Positions 43,484 to 55,023 of a stretch of 64,000 bases of DNA are shown one piece after another. Each line of letters opens with the position of its first letter. Within the stretch, counting starts at the first letter, position 1. Below the pieces are notes generated by a model. That model saw only the letters and a list, made by a program, of their open reading frames with translations. It did not search any database and had not been told where the DNA came from. Position numbers and translations under genes: made by a program. This DNA is from Berberis thunbergii (Eukaryota > Streptophyta > Magnoliopsida > Ranunculales > Berberidaceae): contig QNQO01002048.1 of the NCBI GenBank assembly GCA_003290165.1, positions 101,017-165,016 of the forward strand, written 5' to 3'.

Positions 43484-46400
43484 ATGGGCTTCACTGCCAT
43501 TGAAGAACCTTCATCTCTACTGTCGAATCTCCTCCAACAACGCGGCGGGTATGCTGTGATTGATGGAGGTTTGGCTACAGAGCTTGAGAGACATGGAGCT
43601 GACCTAAATGACCCGCTTTGGAGTGCTAAGTGTCTCATCAACTCTCCTCAACTCATTAGAAGGGTAACTCACTTAACTCTCTGATTGTTTATCTTAAAGT
43701 TATAATCTTTGTGTTGTTTTGTTGAAATTTTTATTTATTTATGGGTTTTGTAGAATTTGCTTGTTTATGAGTTTCTTTGGTATTTGCTTTGGTGGTTGAT
43801 AGATTGAAATGGTTTCTTGTTTGGTGGATTTTTGAGGAAATTTTAGTTTCTGGGTTTTTGATGTTTGATTGGAAATGTGGGGGTGGAGGCCTAATGCATG
43901 CTATTCATGGTCTTTGAGATTTATGTAACTTAGTTTTTTGGGTTGTGGGAGTGAGAAATGTTATAGCTTATAGTTCATGATATCGAGGCTTGTAACATTA
44001 AATATTCCAGGAAGTACCAAGCTTGCGGGTTCAAAACTCACTAGGGGAGTGGTCATTAATTCTTAGAGGCAATGATGTATACCTTGGTTGATGGCTCCAC
44101 GGCTCATGAGAGTAAGCCTTGAGCCTAGTTGTAATAATCGAACTAATCATCAGAGTGATGATGCCAATTGGTATGTAAAATTGTTAGGTGCATTTGACAA
44201 CACAGATTTCTTTGGAGTTGTACAAGTGAAAAATTATGATGGTAAAAGTGCATGTAGTGTATAAGTTTTTTGTTTTTAAAGGCCATTTATTAGTACAGAA
44301 CAATTGGGAACTTCATATGCAAAGGCCACAGGGTAAATCATTATAATATTGATCTTATCTAGAGTGATTTATGAGGTAGCAAGGTTAGCAAACTTAGAGG
44401 GGATGTAAATATTTGCTTGTCTTATGGAGATTTATCAGTCTCAGTTGGACAGTTGGTTCAATTTCTTGTTGTAAAATTTTGTTTTCTGCCTAGGTCATCT
44501 TGTGAATTTTCTTAATAAGGTTGTGTGGGCGTGCGTGGGTTGAATTGTTTTCTATATTCTTCTATATGCACATATTAAACTTTCTATGCATGGGATTTGG
44601 TATTTTTTATTTATTCTTTCTCATGTGTCAATGCAACAGGTCCACCTAGATTACCTTGAAGCAGGGGCAAATATAATAATTACTGCATCTTATCAGGTAA
44701 TTTAGGTTTATTGCTTCTCGTTGTATTTATGGTGAGATCTAGGAGAACTTTGAATTTTGAACTGTGATTACTTCATCTGTGAGGCAGGCTACCATTCAAG
44801 GTTTTGAGGCTAGAGGCTTCTCCAGAGAAGAAAGTGAAGCTTTGTTGAAGAAGAGTGTTCAAATTGCACTTGAGGCACGTGATATCTATTATGAGAATTC
44901 TAGAAAACGCTCTTATGATGACACCGGAAGCCGAAATACTTATGAACAATCTCCAGTCTTAGTTGCAGCATCGGTAGGGAGTTATGGAGCTTATTTAGCT
45001 GATGGATCTGAGTACAGGTAGTTTGATTCAAGATATTTTAAGCTAGTTGTCTAAGATGCTTCATTTTGAACCGCATAATGGCATGTCCTTGATCATACAT
45101 GGATTGATTGGTTAGTTCATTTTCAATTTGCTCTGTTGTCCATTTCCAAACTTTAGAGTAATTAATTTGGGTGCCATCTGATCAATTTCAGCTTCATGAA
45201 AAATATGATCTTTGAGAGTGTTTGTTTCTTACATCGTAATTCAGTTAAGAGGTCTGAGTTTCTTGAAAAAGAATGTGATATGTTTCACAAAGTCAATCCT
45301 CAAATTAGATCAAGAAGCAAAAATAATCACCCCTTAAAAGGTCTTAAAAAAGCATGTCTAGAATTCAGCTGGGGAGGTCTTAGTCAATTAGCCTTCTTCT
45401 TATTTATTTATTTTCCTTTTTTTCTTTATGGGTTTGTATTGGAACGAAGCATCCAGTATATCTCTTCAATATGTCGACTTTAACAAATATCTAGATTATT
45501 CCCTTCTGTTGTCATTTTGCAGTGGGGACTATGGTGAAGCAGTTACACTATCAACTTTGAAAGAATTCCACAGAAGAAGGGTTCAAGTTCTAGCAGCATC
45601 AGGTGCTGACCTGATTGCGTTTGAAACAACACCAAATAAACTAGAAGCTCAGGTACCTATTAAGCTGTATCGATAGTAGACGTGGTAGATTTTTTTGTTA
45701 CTTCTTACTGACGATAGAAATGCGATATATAGTTGAATGGAGTTTTTACCCAAATGAGTAAAAGCTTAATTTAAAGAAAGAGTAGATGTGCATGGCACAT
45801 GGGTGTTTACCAACTAAAGGGGGGGAGGGTGAGTCTGATAGATCTATTTATCTTTTTTATTAACTTGTGATTCGTGACTTGTTAATTCGTGCTCTTAGGC
45901 TTATGCTCAACTCCTCGAGGAAGACAACATTAAAATTCCGGCATGGTTTTCGTTCAACTCAAAGGATGGTGCCAATGTGGTTAGTGGAGATCCTTTGTCT
46001 GAGTGTGTCTCAGTTGCTGATTCATGCAAGAAGGTTATTGCTGTCGGAATCAACTGTACCCCACCTAGATTCATTCATGGTTTGGTTAAAACCATTCAGA
46101 AGGTATGATTCTTCAAGGGGCTATTTGTATATCAGAAATTCTTTTGCAGAAAATGGTCTTTTTTAATCTTCTCGGTTGCACATTATTATAGCAACTCGTA
46201 TCTTTCTCAGGAGAGAGTTAGAAATTTATCATTGGTGTGTCAAAACGATTCATTATAATACTAGTCAAGGATAACAGAAGATCATAACTCCACCACCAAC
46301 CTTGAAAGCAAGCAAAAGGGACAGAACATTATAAAAAATATCTTTCATTAACCTGTCCAATGGAATTTGGAAGTGCAGTCAACCATACTGCTATACGTAA

Positions 46401-46961
46401 ATTGTTTTTAAAATACTAAATTTGATACGCACTGAAGTATAGTCATCGGTGAATCGAAGAACATGGTTGTGAGTTTTCTTTGTAAGCAGTAGTGTATAAA
46501 ACATTCAAGCGCAGGTAGCTTGAAGCATCTCGGATGTTACGAGTTTTCTAATGGTCACCCCTGCCTGCAGGTGACTACCAAACCAATTCTTATATATCCA
46601 AACAGTGGTGAAACTTATGATCCTGATCGAAAGCAGTGGGTGGTGAGTTTCCTTTTGTACTCTCTTCTTTACATTCCAAAGCTGAGTCGCGTTCCACTGT
46701 TATTCTCATGTTAAAAGATCAAAATGGTCAAGTATCCTTGGAAAGAGTTTTAACTCTCTATAATCCCTCATGAGCTAACGTAAGAATACTATCTTGCAGA
46801 AATCTACTGGAGTCCAAGATGAAGACTTTGTCTCATATGTTAGCAAATGGCGCGAGGCTGGAGCTTCCCTCATCGGAGGCTGCTGCCGAACAACTCCAAA
46901 TACCATAAGAGCCATAAGCAAGACCCTCACCAATGGATCTGCTGTTCTGTCTCAAGCCTAA
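43484..46961 (+). CDS. HMT: Homocysteine S-methyltransferase, seven exons
   Basis: Transfers a methyl group from S-methylmethionine (or S-adenosylmethionine) to homocysteine to make methionine, as part of the plant S-methylmethionine cycle in the cytosol. Exons: 43484-43663, 44640-44696, 44788-45017, 45523-45652, 45899-46102, 46571-46642, 46800-46961. All join in frame with GT-AG borders to give 344 residues, the family's usual size. The N-terminal barrel start [11 protein letters not shown] is kept. The zinc ligands are Cys252 (GINCTPP) and Cys319-Cys320 (GGCCRTTP). IIITASYQA and FETTPN are further family signatures. It looks closest to plant HMT-2/HMT-3 isoforms, but I cannot decide the isoform. 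Nothing suggests damage. Confidence 0.97.
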
Positions 46962-48095
46962 CTGCTGTAACTGATCCTTCGAGTCAGAGAGCACTGTAAA
47001 TTTGGTATCGCAGTTTGTTGTAGACTTGTAATCTTTTGAATAAAGTCTTTTAAGTTGTAGTATTTTTGTACTTTTCTCTACTTACAAATTAGAACCTTGT
47101 AAGCAGCCTGATAATCTATGCTCATTTTACAAGCCGAATAATTGTAAAGATGGAAATTTGTTTAGCTGAGCCAAACTAAATCTGCACTATGATCTATTGA
47201 ATTGGTGTAGCTTACCCCAAATGAAGAACCGTTGGAACATCTAAGATCGGTTTTTCACCTAAAAAATTGAGCATCATTTTGGCATTGAGATGCCAGAAAG
47301 TTTTGGTTCAGACATTAAAGGATTATATCCTTGTTGCACTCCTCCAAATAAAACTGGTTCTGGTAAAATGATTTCCAAGCTTGTAAGGCATGAGGAACAT
47401 GTCAGAGATCGATCGAATATTCAGACTTGATAGGTATGGATGGCTATTCTCCCTGGATGCATGAATATCATTAAAAAAAAAAAAGATGGTGGCTTGTTCA
47501 AACCTCTGTCTATATCAACTAATTTGAACATAGGAGTTCAGTGTAAGCTAAGAATTGATGTTTGAGTAAGTGCATAATATTTGACCTCAACACATACTAC
47601 CTATGTTATTGCCTCCCTTGTTTCCATGCTTTCCTTCCGTGTTTTGTCAGAAAATCAGTGCGTATGCATTCAAAAATAAACTATATAAATCGCTTTTTTG
47701 TTAGAAGTGGTTGTAATCACTCCTTAATTTGAATTAAGAAAGCACTACTGCAGAGATCAGGCAAACTCCTGACTTGTCTATTAAAAGCCAAAAGGAAAGA
47801 AATGAGGAGGCTGAGAACATAATGAACCTTAAGCCATTCAAAAACGATAGATACACTTCAGAAGCTAGAATAAATGTGATAGGTTATACTTTATCAATTG
47901 TACAATCTCTGATAAAACGATAGATGTGGTACAGACTGAATTATAGCTAGTCTCATAAAGTCATTCAAGCACGAGTCAGTAAATCATTCATATAAACTTT
48001 CTGTTTCCCTTTTCTACAACAATAATAACACAGATCCGAAACAGGATATCACGACTTGCAGCTTTCCATGATACGATACATGAAAGCATGGAAGA
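46962..48095. other. 3' flanks between two convergent genes
   Basis: The methyltransferase 3' untranslated region probably ends near 47050-47160 (AATAAA at 47039). The rest up to 48095 is intergenic or the 3' untranslated region of the minus-strand gene. No other feature seen. Confidence 0.5.
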
Positions 48096-51000
48096 TCAAG
48101 CATCAAAGCCAGAATAGATTCCGCTCTCCCTTAGAAGCCTCTTCTCTTCCTCGACATAATTCTTCCCCCTACTTGCCTGACCAAGATCTCTCTTCCTCTT
48201 CTCCTTTTGCGAGAAAGAAAGATTCTTCTCCCTCTCTTGCTCGTTTTCGAGCTCCCTTTTCCTTCTCTTCTCTCTCTCTTTCTCCTTTTCTAGCTCCTTT
48301 TCCCTTCTCGTTTGCACGTTCATCAGTTGCTCACCGGCAGTTAATGCAGCTTTAGTTCTCTGTTGCTCTTCAACAGATTCTTCAATCTCCTTCCCTGCAT
48401 TATCCTTGCCAGTGGACCATGACCAGTCTCGCTCCTTCTCATCTTCCTTTGGTGGAGGCACTTTCAACACTGAGAGACCACCTCTGTATCCATGTTTGTT
48501 CAAGGCGTGAAAGTCTATAGCTCCACCCTTTTGCTTTGCTACCTTGACTGAACTCATACATACCACAGAATTTTTAGACAAGATATTGTTCAATATTGAC
48601 ACAATTAACATAAAATATAACAATTATAGTCATAACTAAATGCATTTCATCTTCATTCAAATACACTCTAAAATTCTTAATTCAGAACGTATATTTCAAT
48701 CAGTGATGAAGAAGACTAATAAATAATAAACCATCAAAACACTCACAAGCTAGGTTCCTCTGGCTCATATGCAACCCCATGCCCTTTTCTCAGAATGAAT
48801 TTAGTGCTACAAGCAACCCCCTCTCAGACCTTAGCATATAACATACTACATATCCAGAATGAACTGAGGTTTATTTGGTTGTACAGACATACTGGGAATA
48901 CAAATAAAAGATAAACTAAATCATCATTGAAACAGTTTCAACGTTTATGATTATCAATTGAAATTTAATGAATACTGGAAATTCAATTATATGAACAAAA
49001 GAAAAGAAATGAATGACCTATATCAGGAATAGTAAAAAAATCATTAAGCCCATTATCAGGAAACATGATTATCATTCAAACCATCTCAAAGACAAAGTTC
49101 ACCCAATCAATAAACAGACTAGAAATTCAATCAGGAACAAAGAAAAGTTTGATTAAACCATATTTGAAATAAATCATATTGTATGCTGGAATTTTTTGGT
49201 GCACATCCATCACATGTATCGATTTCACACAATCGTATCATATCAGGTGTATTCTATTTACCAATCTTGTATCTCCTCCAAGCTTTTAGGCTTAAACAAA
49301 GACCAACTTGAAAGGGGTTTCGAGGAGTTTTTACAGAACAAAAAAATTCCTCTCTAAGATGATCAAACTGAACAAAAATCAACATATATAATTTAGTGGC
49401 ACTGAAATAACAAAACCCCAAACCAAATAAAATTTTAGAACCACTTCTAAGGTAATCCATATCAAACTCATACAAATTATAATCTTGTATGAAATAATCC
49501 AACCAAACTAAATCAAATGTAAGTACGCTAAAAGCGTATCTCCTAGAGAATTGTCAACTTCATAAGAAGAGAAATTTTTTAGCAATACTTTGGCAAAAAC
49601 CTCAAACATATTGAGCTTTGGCCTATCTGAGGAGCATAAAAACTGCTCCATGAAATTTGGCTTTTGAGCTTGTCCATCGGAAATGCTCTTAAATCAAGCT
49701 AATAAAATAAACCAAATTTGAAGCGATAACATACAGTACGACAATCTTTATTTATTAAGAAAAGCATAAACAAGAAAAACAATCTACATTAGAACTTGAG
49801 ATCGGAACCCTGAAACTCAAGTTCATTCATCTCATCTAAACTTGTGTCTCTTTTATCAAATAAATTTTCCCAATCACCAACCTTACCTTTCCTGAAGTAA
49901 GTACTATATTCAAGGCCAAAAGTAATTAAGCCAGTCTTATTCGCCTCAAGATTAGCCATGTTTTCAAAGCTACACAACTTCAAAATCTCCTCCACAATTC
50001 CATTCCTCACCTCATCTTCATCAAAAGGACACCCAATAAATTTTAGCCAACTTAACCACCTCTGCAAATGGCTCTTCCTGCATTTGTTTGCACTTTGAGA
50101 AATAGTATTGTTTGTACCACAATTCTGCAGCAGGTGACGGACACACGGGGGAGGAACCTCAGGCTCTACACGTAGGGGGAATGGCACGTGCTGAGCACGA
50201 GGAACTAAAGGCGGGAACTTGTCTTGGGAGGGAGTATGTTTGAAGGAAGGTTCCCATCACGTGCTCGGCATGTGATCTCCCCTTCCTTCAAAACTGAGGA
50301 AAGCCAGCTAGGTGGTAATTGGTATGATGTCTTCGACAGAGTGATGTAAGCAGCCACCTGTAATGGGTCAAAGCAAATAAGAAGCAAGCACAGTGGAGGA
50401 ACTTGAGGATGAATCACCCAATGAGGAACGGGCACGAGGTTACTTCCGATACCGAGTAGTCGGTCAACTATGTTGGATAGCGATTGAAAACCACTTCCAA
50501 CGGGATCCAAGGAGAGCAGCAGCCAAACCCATCTGTGCTATTAATGCGGCCGAAAATCGATCAAAAGCGCTATGCGGAGTTGGACCGAAACGCACAGGGT
50601 CAACTCGGTTGGCATTAAGCGGAACCAGTAAAATTGGTCAAAAACGGTCAAAAATCGGCGAGTCAGCGCTTAATCGGCCCAGCTGACTCGCCGATTTGTC
50701 GGTCTGTATATATGAAAGAAAAAAAAGAAAAAAGAAAACCTAATAGATCTCTTGGTTTTTTGCAGCTGACTGAAGAAGGAGCGACAACTGAAGAAGAAGA
50801 AAAAGAAGAGAAGTAGGTCTGAATCATCAACCTCTCTTCCTCCCTTCCTTCAATCGAATCAACAAGTAGCTTGCTGCTGAATCGATCGGTTGCTGCTGAA
50901 TCGATCAATCGAAGACGACGAAAATATTGGCCGCTAAGTTCCCAAATCAGGTACGCCTTCCCTCTCCTCCCAGTCCATTCGTTTCTTCCATTCGCTTCTT

Positions 51001-54000
51001 CCCTCTGCTGAATCGACCAATCGAAGAGATCCCATCCATTCGTTTCTTCCCTCTTCAAACAAGAAGCGAATGGATGGGATCTCTCACTCTCTCACAACTG
51101 TTTCTCTTCAAATTGCTAGCTTACAGACAATACATACAAGTTATACTTGTAAGACCCAACGCAACACAAACAACTGTATAATAAAGCATGGAATGATTAA
51201 AAAAAAAGAAAAGGATCTCATGTTAGTTAGATATAGAGATCTATTTCATTGTGAAACTCCATTTCTCCGAATTTTCCATGTTGAACATTGTTTCTTATCC
51301 TATTATTATACCTAAATTGCATTCATACAGTGAAAAATAAGAGAGTGAAACACTCTCAATAATACAAATAATATGACAGATGAAACACTCTCAATAATAT
51401 GACAGAGATGAAACATCATCCAATTCCCTGATTATGCTTATGATATGAATGTGTTTCATCTCTGTTGGGTGAGGTTACTTGATAGTTGTTGTTCCAACAG
51501 AGATGAAACACTCGCTGATTAGATTATTTTTCATCCCTGATTATTTTACTTATTCTTGTTTCGTATTTGTATTTTGTAGATTATATCGTCGAGAGGTTCA
51601 AATCCTTTTTCCAATTCAACATCGTCAAATTCCTTGAAAAGGGCATCCGAAGATATGACATGGGAATGGCCATCCACGTAACTATAAGTCTATAAGTGTT
51701 CCAACCGGCAGTTGCAAAATTAAATTCATTTGATTAATTAGTAAAATAATACATGAGTCATGACTATGATTACATATTTACATCTTTTTGATTAATTATT
51801 TATTTTGTAATCTATGACTATGATTAAATTTTAAAAATATATACTTTGAAAAAATTGTCCGCATAATTCCGCTTAATCCCACATAATTATGAAAAATCCG
51901 CATTAACGGCATAGAAACCCATGGTGCCATGTGGATTCAGGACAAACATAGAGACTTAGTCAACTAGGTAAGAGGAAGACAAAAGTAAGAGGAACAAAGT
52001 TTAGCCATGTCAAGGGAAAGGGATTGACGCTGCAAGTAGGTTACTCGACAGAAGATCACACATTACATGATTCTCCATCAGATCATCAAATGCAAAGTAC
52101 GTACAGGTAGGTGAGCAAATCAATATATATAGAACTCTTAGACCAACGAGGAAGGGGTTGGATTCTAAGGGAACTATAGAGAGAACTCACCATCTCTTAA
52201 TCCATTTAGATTCATTATTGGATTGGTTTTCTTCTCGGTTTCATTACTCGACTGGTCTATGACTTGAGCTTTGGAAGCTCATAACACGGAGTTAGTCTGT
52301 GTTTGTGCGTGCTTTGCAGGCGTGAGAGAGCGATGAGCAAAGGAGAATGAAATTAGGGTTGTTTCAAAGATCTCAAGAACGTAGTGTGCATCTCGAGGAG
52401 CTTTAGGAGTAACTTAACAAACATTGACGGCGTCCATGGGATAGCCCAGTATACTGTTTAGAAGGTCGGGACTTCGTAATGGTGGTCAACAACAGGAGGT
52501 AGGAGAAAGTAGTGTGAAACCCTCAGCTCGACAAGAGGCTCTACGTATTCAAAAGGATGAGATGATAAAGCTGATGAGGAGGATGAAAGATCAAACAGAT
52601 GCTCTGCAAAAAGAAAACAAGGCTCTGAAGTGTATGTTTTAAACTAGCACGTAAGACAGAGCGAATAACTAATATGGTGATGGTTGAATGCAAACTTTTA
52701 GGTTGCTTGAAGAACGCTCCAATGATGACATGAACAAGTGTAGGGCAAAGGAACATGCTTGTTGAGGTGGAAACTCCATTTACCCTTCGAAAGTCGGTAA
52801 AAGGGGAAGGATGTCGTTTCCATCTCCATGAGATAATAGGCATCATACCATGCTAGTGAATAATTAATATTTAATCCTTTCCTCGCATGCTATAGTTTAC
52901 TCTAAAACTACCCTAAGATCCTCCTATGATACATAGGAGTGGCACCAATTCTAACTGTTTGAGCTTTTAAAGTAGTTGGTTGTGTGAAATGGTATCGGTA
53001 TGAGTGGTCTTCAACTCTTCATTTCAATTCTCTCCAAAGAATCCTTAGAAAGAGAAAGAAGAACTATTACTTACAGGTTGATAATGGGTGGCACCTTGTA
53101 TGTCAGATGCAGCAGAATTGCACACTACCTTGTGTTTATGAATCTATCTAGGGCGCCACTTTGATATATGCAAGTGACACCTTCTCTAATGAGTAGGGCT
53201 GAAAACCAAACCGACGGTTCGGTTTTTCGACCAAACCGAAAACCGAACCGACTAGTATCGGTTTTGTTTTTTCCCAACCGAAACCGAACCGATTATATGT
53301 AAAACCAAACCAAACCGCCTATTGATTTATGTAAACCGAACCAAAACCCAAAATGTGAATTCTTTTGATAATGTATTAGAGACCAATTACCATTCAAGAA
53401 TATCAAGAAGAAGAAAAAAAAAACTAACCCTAATCGAATTGTAAAACTGCAACACCAATTGCACTTGTGTAAGGCCGAGCGGCCATGTAGTATTTGCCCA
53501 GGGGTTGGTCAGCTTCAACTAAGATGTCCATGGTTTGTCCAGAAGTTATCATGATGAAGTTGGTTTTCAGAGATTTTATGTAGGAACCATCTCTTCCAAC
53601 TACAATGAGGTTGTGTTGAGCAATTGAGAAGAAGGTCTCTATGTTCATTTCTGCATTCACCACACAGAGCAGATACCTTTTTCATACAAAACACACACAA
53701 AGAAAGAGAGATTTCGAACCGAGATGGAGAGAAGAAGAAAGGGAAGAGAGGTTAGACAGAGAGACGAAGATGAGCGAACAAATCGAACCCACAGAGTGAG
53801 TGTTTGATGAAAAGCTGAAGAGAAGGCGGAGATTTGGTCGGAAGGATAGACAGAAAGACGGAGATTTCTCCTTGCGTCCTCCCTCTCCCCTGTGTGGTCT
53901 CTCTCCCTCGATCTCTATCTGTATCTCGGTCACCTTTCTAAATACCTTTCTGTATCTCTCTCTGTATTTCGCAGTGTCGGTGACCGAGTGGGAGTGATTG

Positions 54001-55023
54001 TGAGTGGGAGTGATTTCTCCTTCGACCCCAAATCTCTTTATGTATCTCGGTCTCTCCATCATACATCTACACTACCTTCCACTTTCTAGATGAAATTACA
54101 TTGATCTCTTTATGTATCTCGGTCTCTCCATCATACATCTACACTACCTTCCACTTTCTAGATGAAATTACATTGGAACCAAGAAAGAGTTCAGGGAGAG
54201 AGAGAAAATAATGGAAGAGAGAGATTTAAATTAAGAATAATATAAATAAAATTTACTATATATACATAGGTATCGGTTCGGTTCGGTTTTTTCGGTTAAA
54301 ATCACTTACAAACCGAACCGACCCTATCAGTTTCAAAATGTATCAAACCAAACCGATCCGAAACCGATTTTAAAACCGAACCGATCGGTTCGGTTTTGAT
54401 CTGTTCAGTCGGTTTAATCGGTTTTTCGATTTTTTTGTTCAGCCCTACTAATGAGTCATGTTTTAGAGTTAATTATTTACGCAATCCAGTTTTTTTCTGT
54501 TTTCACAAGAAAAAAAAACACTATTCTCTTAAGCCTCTCACACTCTAAATGCAAACTTGCATCAAGAAAAGGAATAAGTACGTAGGCTTGTCAATCAAAA
54601 ACGAAAAGTATCCCTCACTTTGCATGTCATCACCCAACAGACCCCAGAAATAGAGGTGAAGGTGGTAAACAAATTCTCAATAACTTAGATGTACAACCCA
54701 CAGACAATTGCAAGTGGGGAGGCAACACAACCTTCATAAATTTCCACGAATGCACTTGCCCAATTTAGGGAAAAATGTAAATGTTTTGACAGATTATCTA
54801 CAAAGGAAGCAAAACAAAACCCTAAATCCACAAAAAACACAAATTCATTTAATTCAAACTATCTATGCAAAATCAACTAAGATTGAAACAAAATGAGTTA
54901 AATAAAAATCTGACCTTTAGAAATAGAATTAGAATCAGAGTCCGAGCCCGAATCGGAAGAAGAATCATCCGATGATGATGACGATGAAGCTTTCTTGTTC
55001 TTCCAAGGCATCGTCTTCTTCAT
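48096..55023 (-). CDS. Small Ser/Asp-rich, coiled-coil protein of unknown function
   Basis: Two exons on the minus strand: 55023-54915 and 48547-48096. They join in phase (K-G|TC, giving SNSISKVKVAKQ) through a GTCAGA donor and a TTCAG acceptor, for 186 residues. A second in-frame ATG at 55011 gives MPWKNKKASS and may be the true start. The N-terminus is a Ser/Asp-rich acidic tract. The middle (about residues 90-160) is a long Lys/Glu/Arg coiled coil. The C-terminus DLGQASRGKNYVEEEKRLLR followed by ESGIYSGFDA looks like a conserved module. The composition suggests a nuclear protein. I do not recognise the family. The intron is 6.4 kb and full of transposons and gene fragments. Confidence 0.8.
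48548..49788. other. Intron, 3' part
   Basis: AT-rich intron sequence with no recognised element. The minus-strand frames here show no family. Confidence 0.4.
49789..50075 (-). pseudogene. Cytosolic sulfotransferase C-terminal fragment
   Basis: The minus strand reads FIGCPFDEDEVRNGIVEEIL, KLCSFENMANLEANK and YFRKGKVGDWENLF and ends EFQGSDLKF then a stop. This is the last third of a plant cytosolic (flavonoid-type) sulfotransferase, which uses PAPS as sulfate donor. RKGxxGDW is the conserved PAPS-binding region IV. The N-terminal two thirds, with the PAPS loop and catalytic His, are missing. It sits inside the intron in the same orientation as the host gene. It is a fragment, though its frame is intact. 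Confidence 0.85.
50076..50532. other. Intron, middle part
   Basis: More GC-rich than its surroundings, with CACGTG-type words (50188, 50258). Possibly retrotransposon-derived; no family recognised. Confidence 0.35.
50533..51914. mobile_element. TIR element with 8-bp target duplication, 1382 bp
   Basis: The left end CTGTGCTATTAATGCGG and the inverted right end CTATGCCGTTAATGCGG match at 14 of 17 positions. AAACCCAT is repeated at 50525-50532 and 51915-51922. An 8-bp duplication suggests hAT, though the terminus is unusual. Inside are a 14-bp perfect inverted repeat (50653-50696), repeated GCTGAATCGATC words and repeated GATGAAACACTC words. No transposase was seen. Confidence 0.75.
50653..50696. 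repeat. Perfect 14-bp inverted repeat
   Basis: AATCGGCGAGTCAG (50653-50666) and its exact complement (50683-50696) are separated by 16 bp, a strong hairpin inside the TIR element. Confidence 0.9.
51915..53193. other. Intron segment with possible gag remnant
   Basis: At 52518-52640 the plus strand reads RQEALRIQKDEMIKLMRRMK and then QTDALQKENKALK, a coiled-coil peptide of the sort seen at the start of plant gypsy gag proteins. The surrounding 52.2-52.5 kb could be leader or LTR sequence. Evidence is weak; no LTR pair seen. Confidence 0.35.
53430..53676 (-). pseudogene. Laccase fragment captured in the hAT element
   Basis: The minus strand reads YLLCVVNAEMNIETFF, SIAQHNLIVVGRDGSYIKSL and GQTMDILVEADQPLGKYYMA, and ends GVAVLQFD at a stop. 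This is the second cupredoxin domain of a plant laccase, a secreted multicopper oxidase of lignin polymerisation. About 80 of roughly 570 residues remain, without copper ligands. The frame is open, with few changes from the family pattern (INAAMN is VNAEMN here), which suggests a recent capture. Confidence 0.9.
54032..54175. repeat. 72-bp tandem duplication inside the hAT element
   Basis: ATCTCTTTATGTATCTCGG begins at 54032 and again at 54104, and the two 72-bp copies appear identical or nearly so. This is consistent with a recent event. Confidence 0.95.

Larger units (their letters stand above)
53194..54447. mobile_element. Non-autonomous hAT element carrying a laccase fragment, 1254 bp
   Basis: It starts TAGGGCTGAAAACC and ends with the inverse TTCAGCCCTA. 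The perfect 8-bp repeat CTAATGAG flanks it at 53186-53193 and 54448-54455. Both ends are packed with GGTTCGG and CCGAACC subterminal motifs. The interior holds a laccase exon fragment, a GA-rich segment and a 72-bp tandem duplication. No transposase is present, so it would need one in trans. It lies in the intron of the minus-strand gene. Confidence 0.93.

Noticed and set aside
48056..48355. Plus-strand 99-codon frame
   Set aside because: Antisense of the charged coiled-coil exon; its Ser/Phe/Leu richness is the mirror of Lys/Glu codons.
53682..54062. Minus-strand 126-codon frame inside the hAT element
   Set aside because: It derives from GA-rich and CT-rich repeats and shows no domain. It is more likely captured untranslated sequence.
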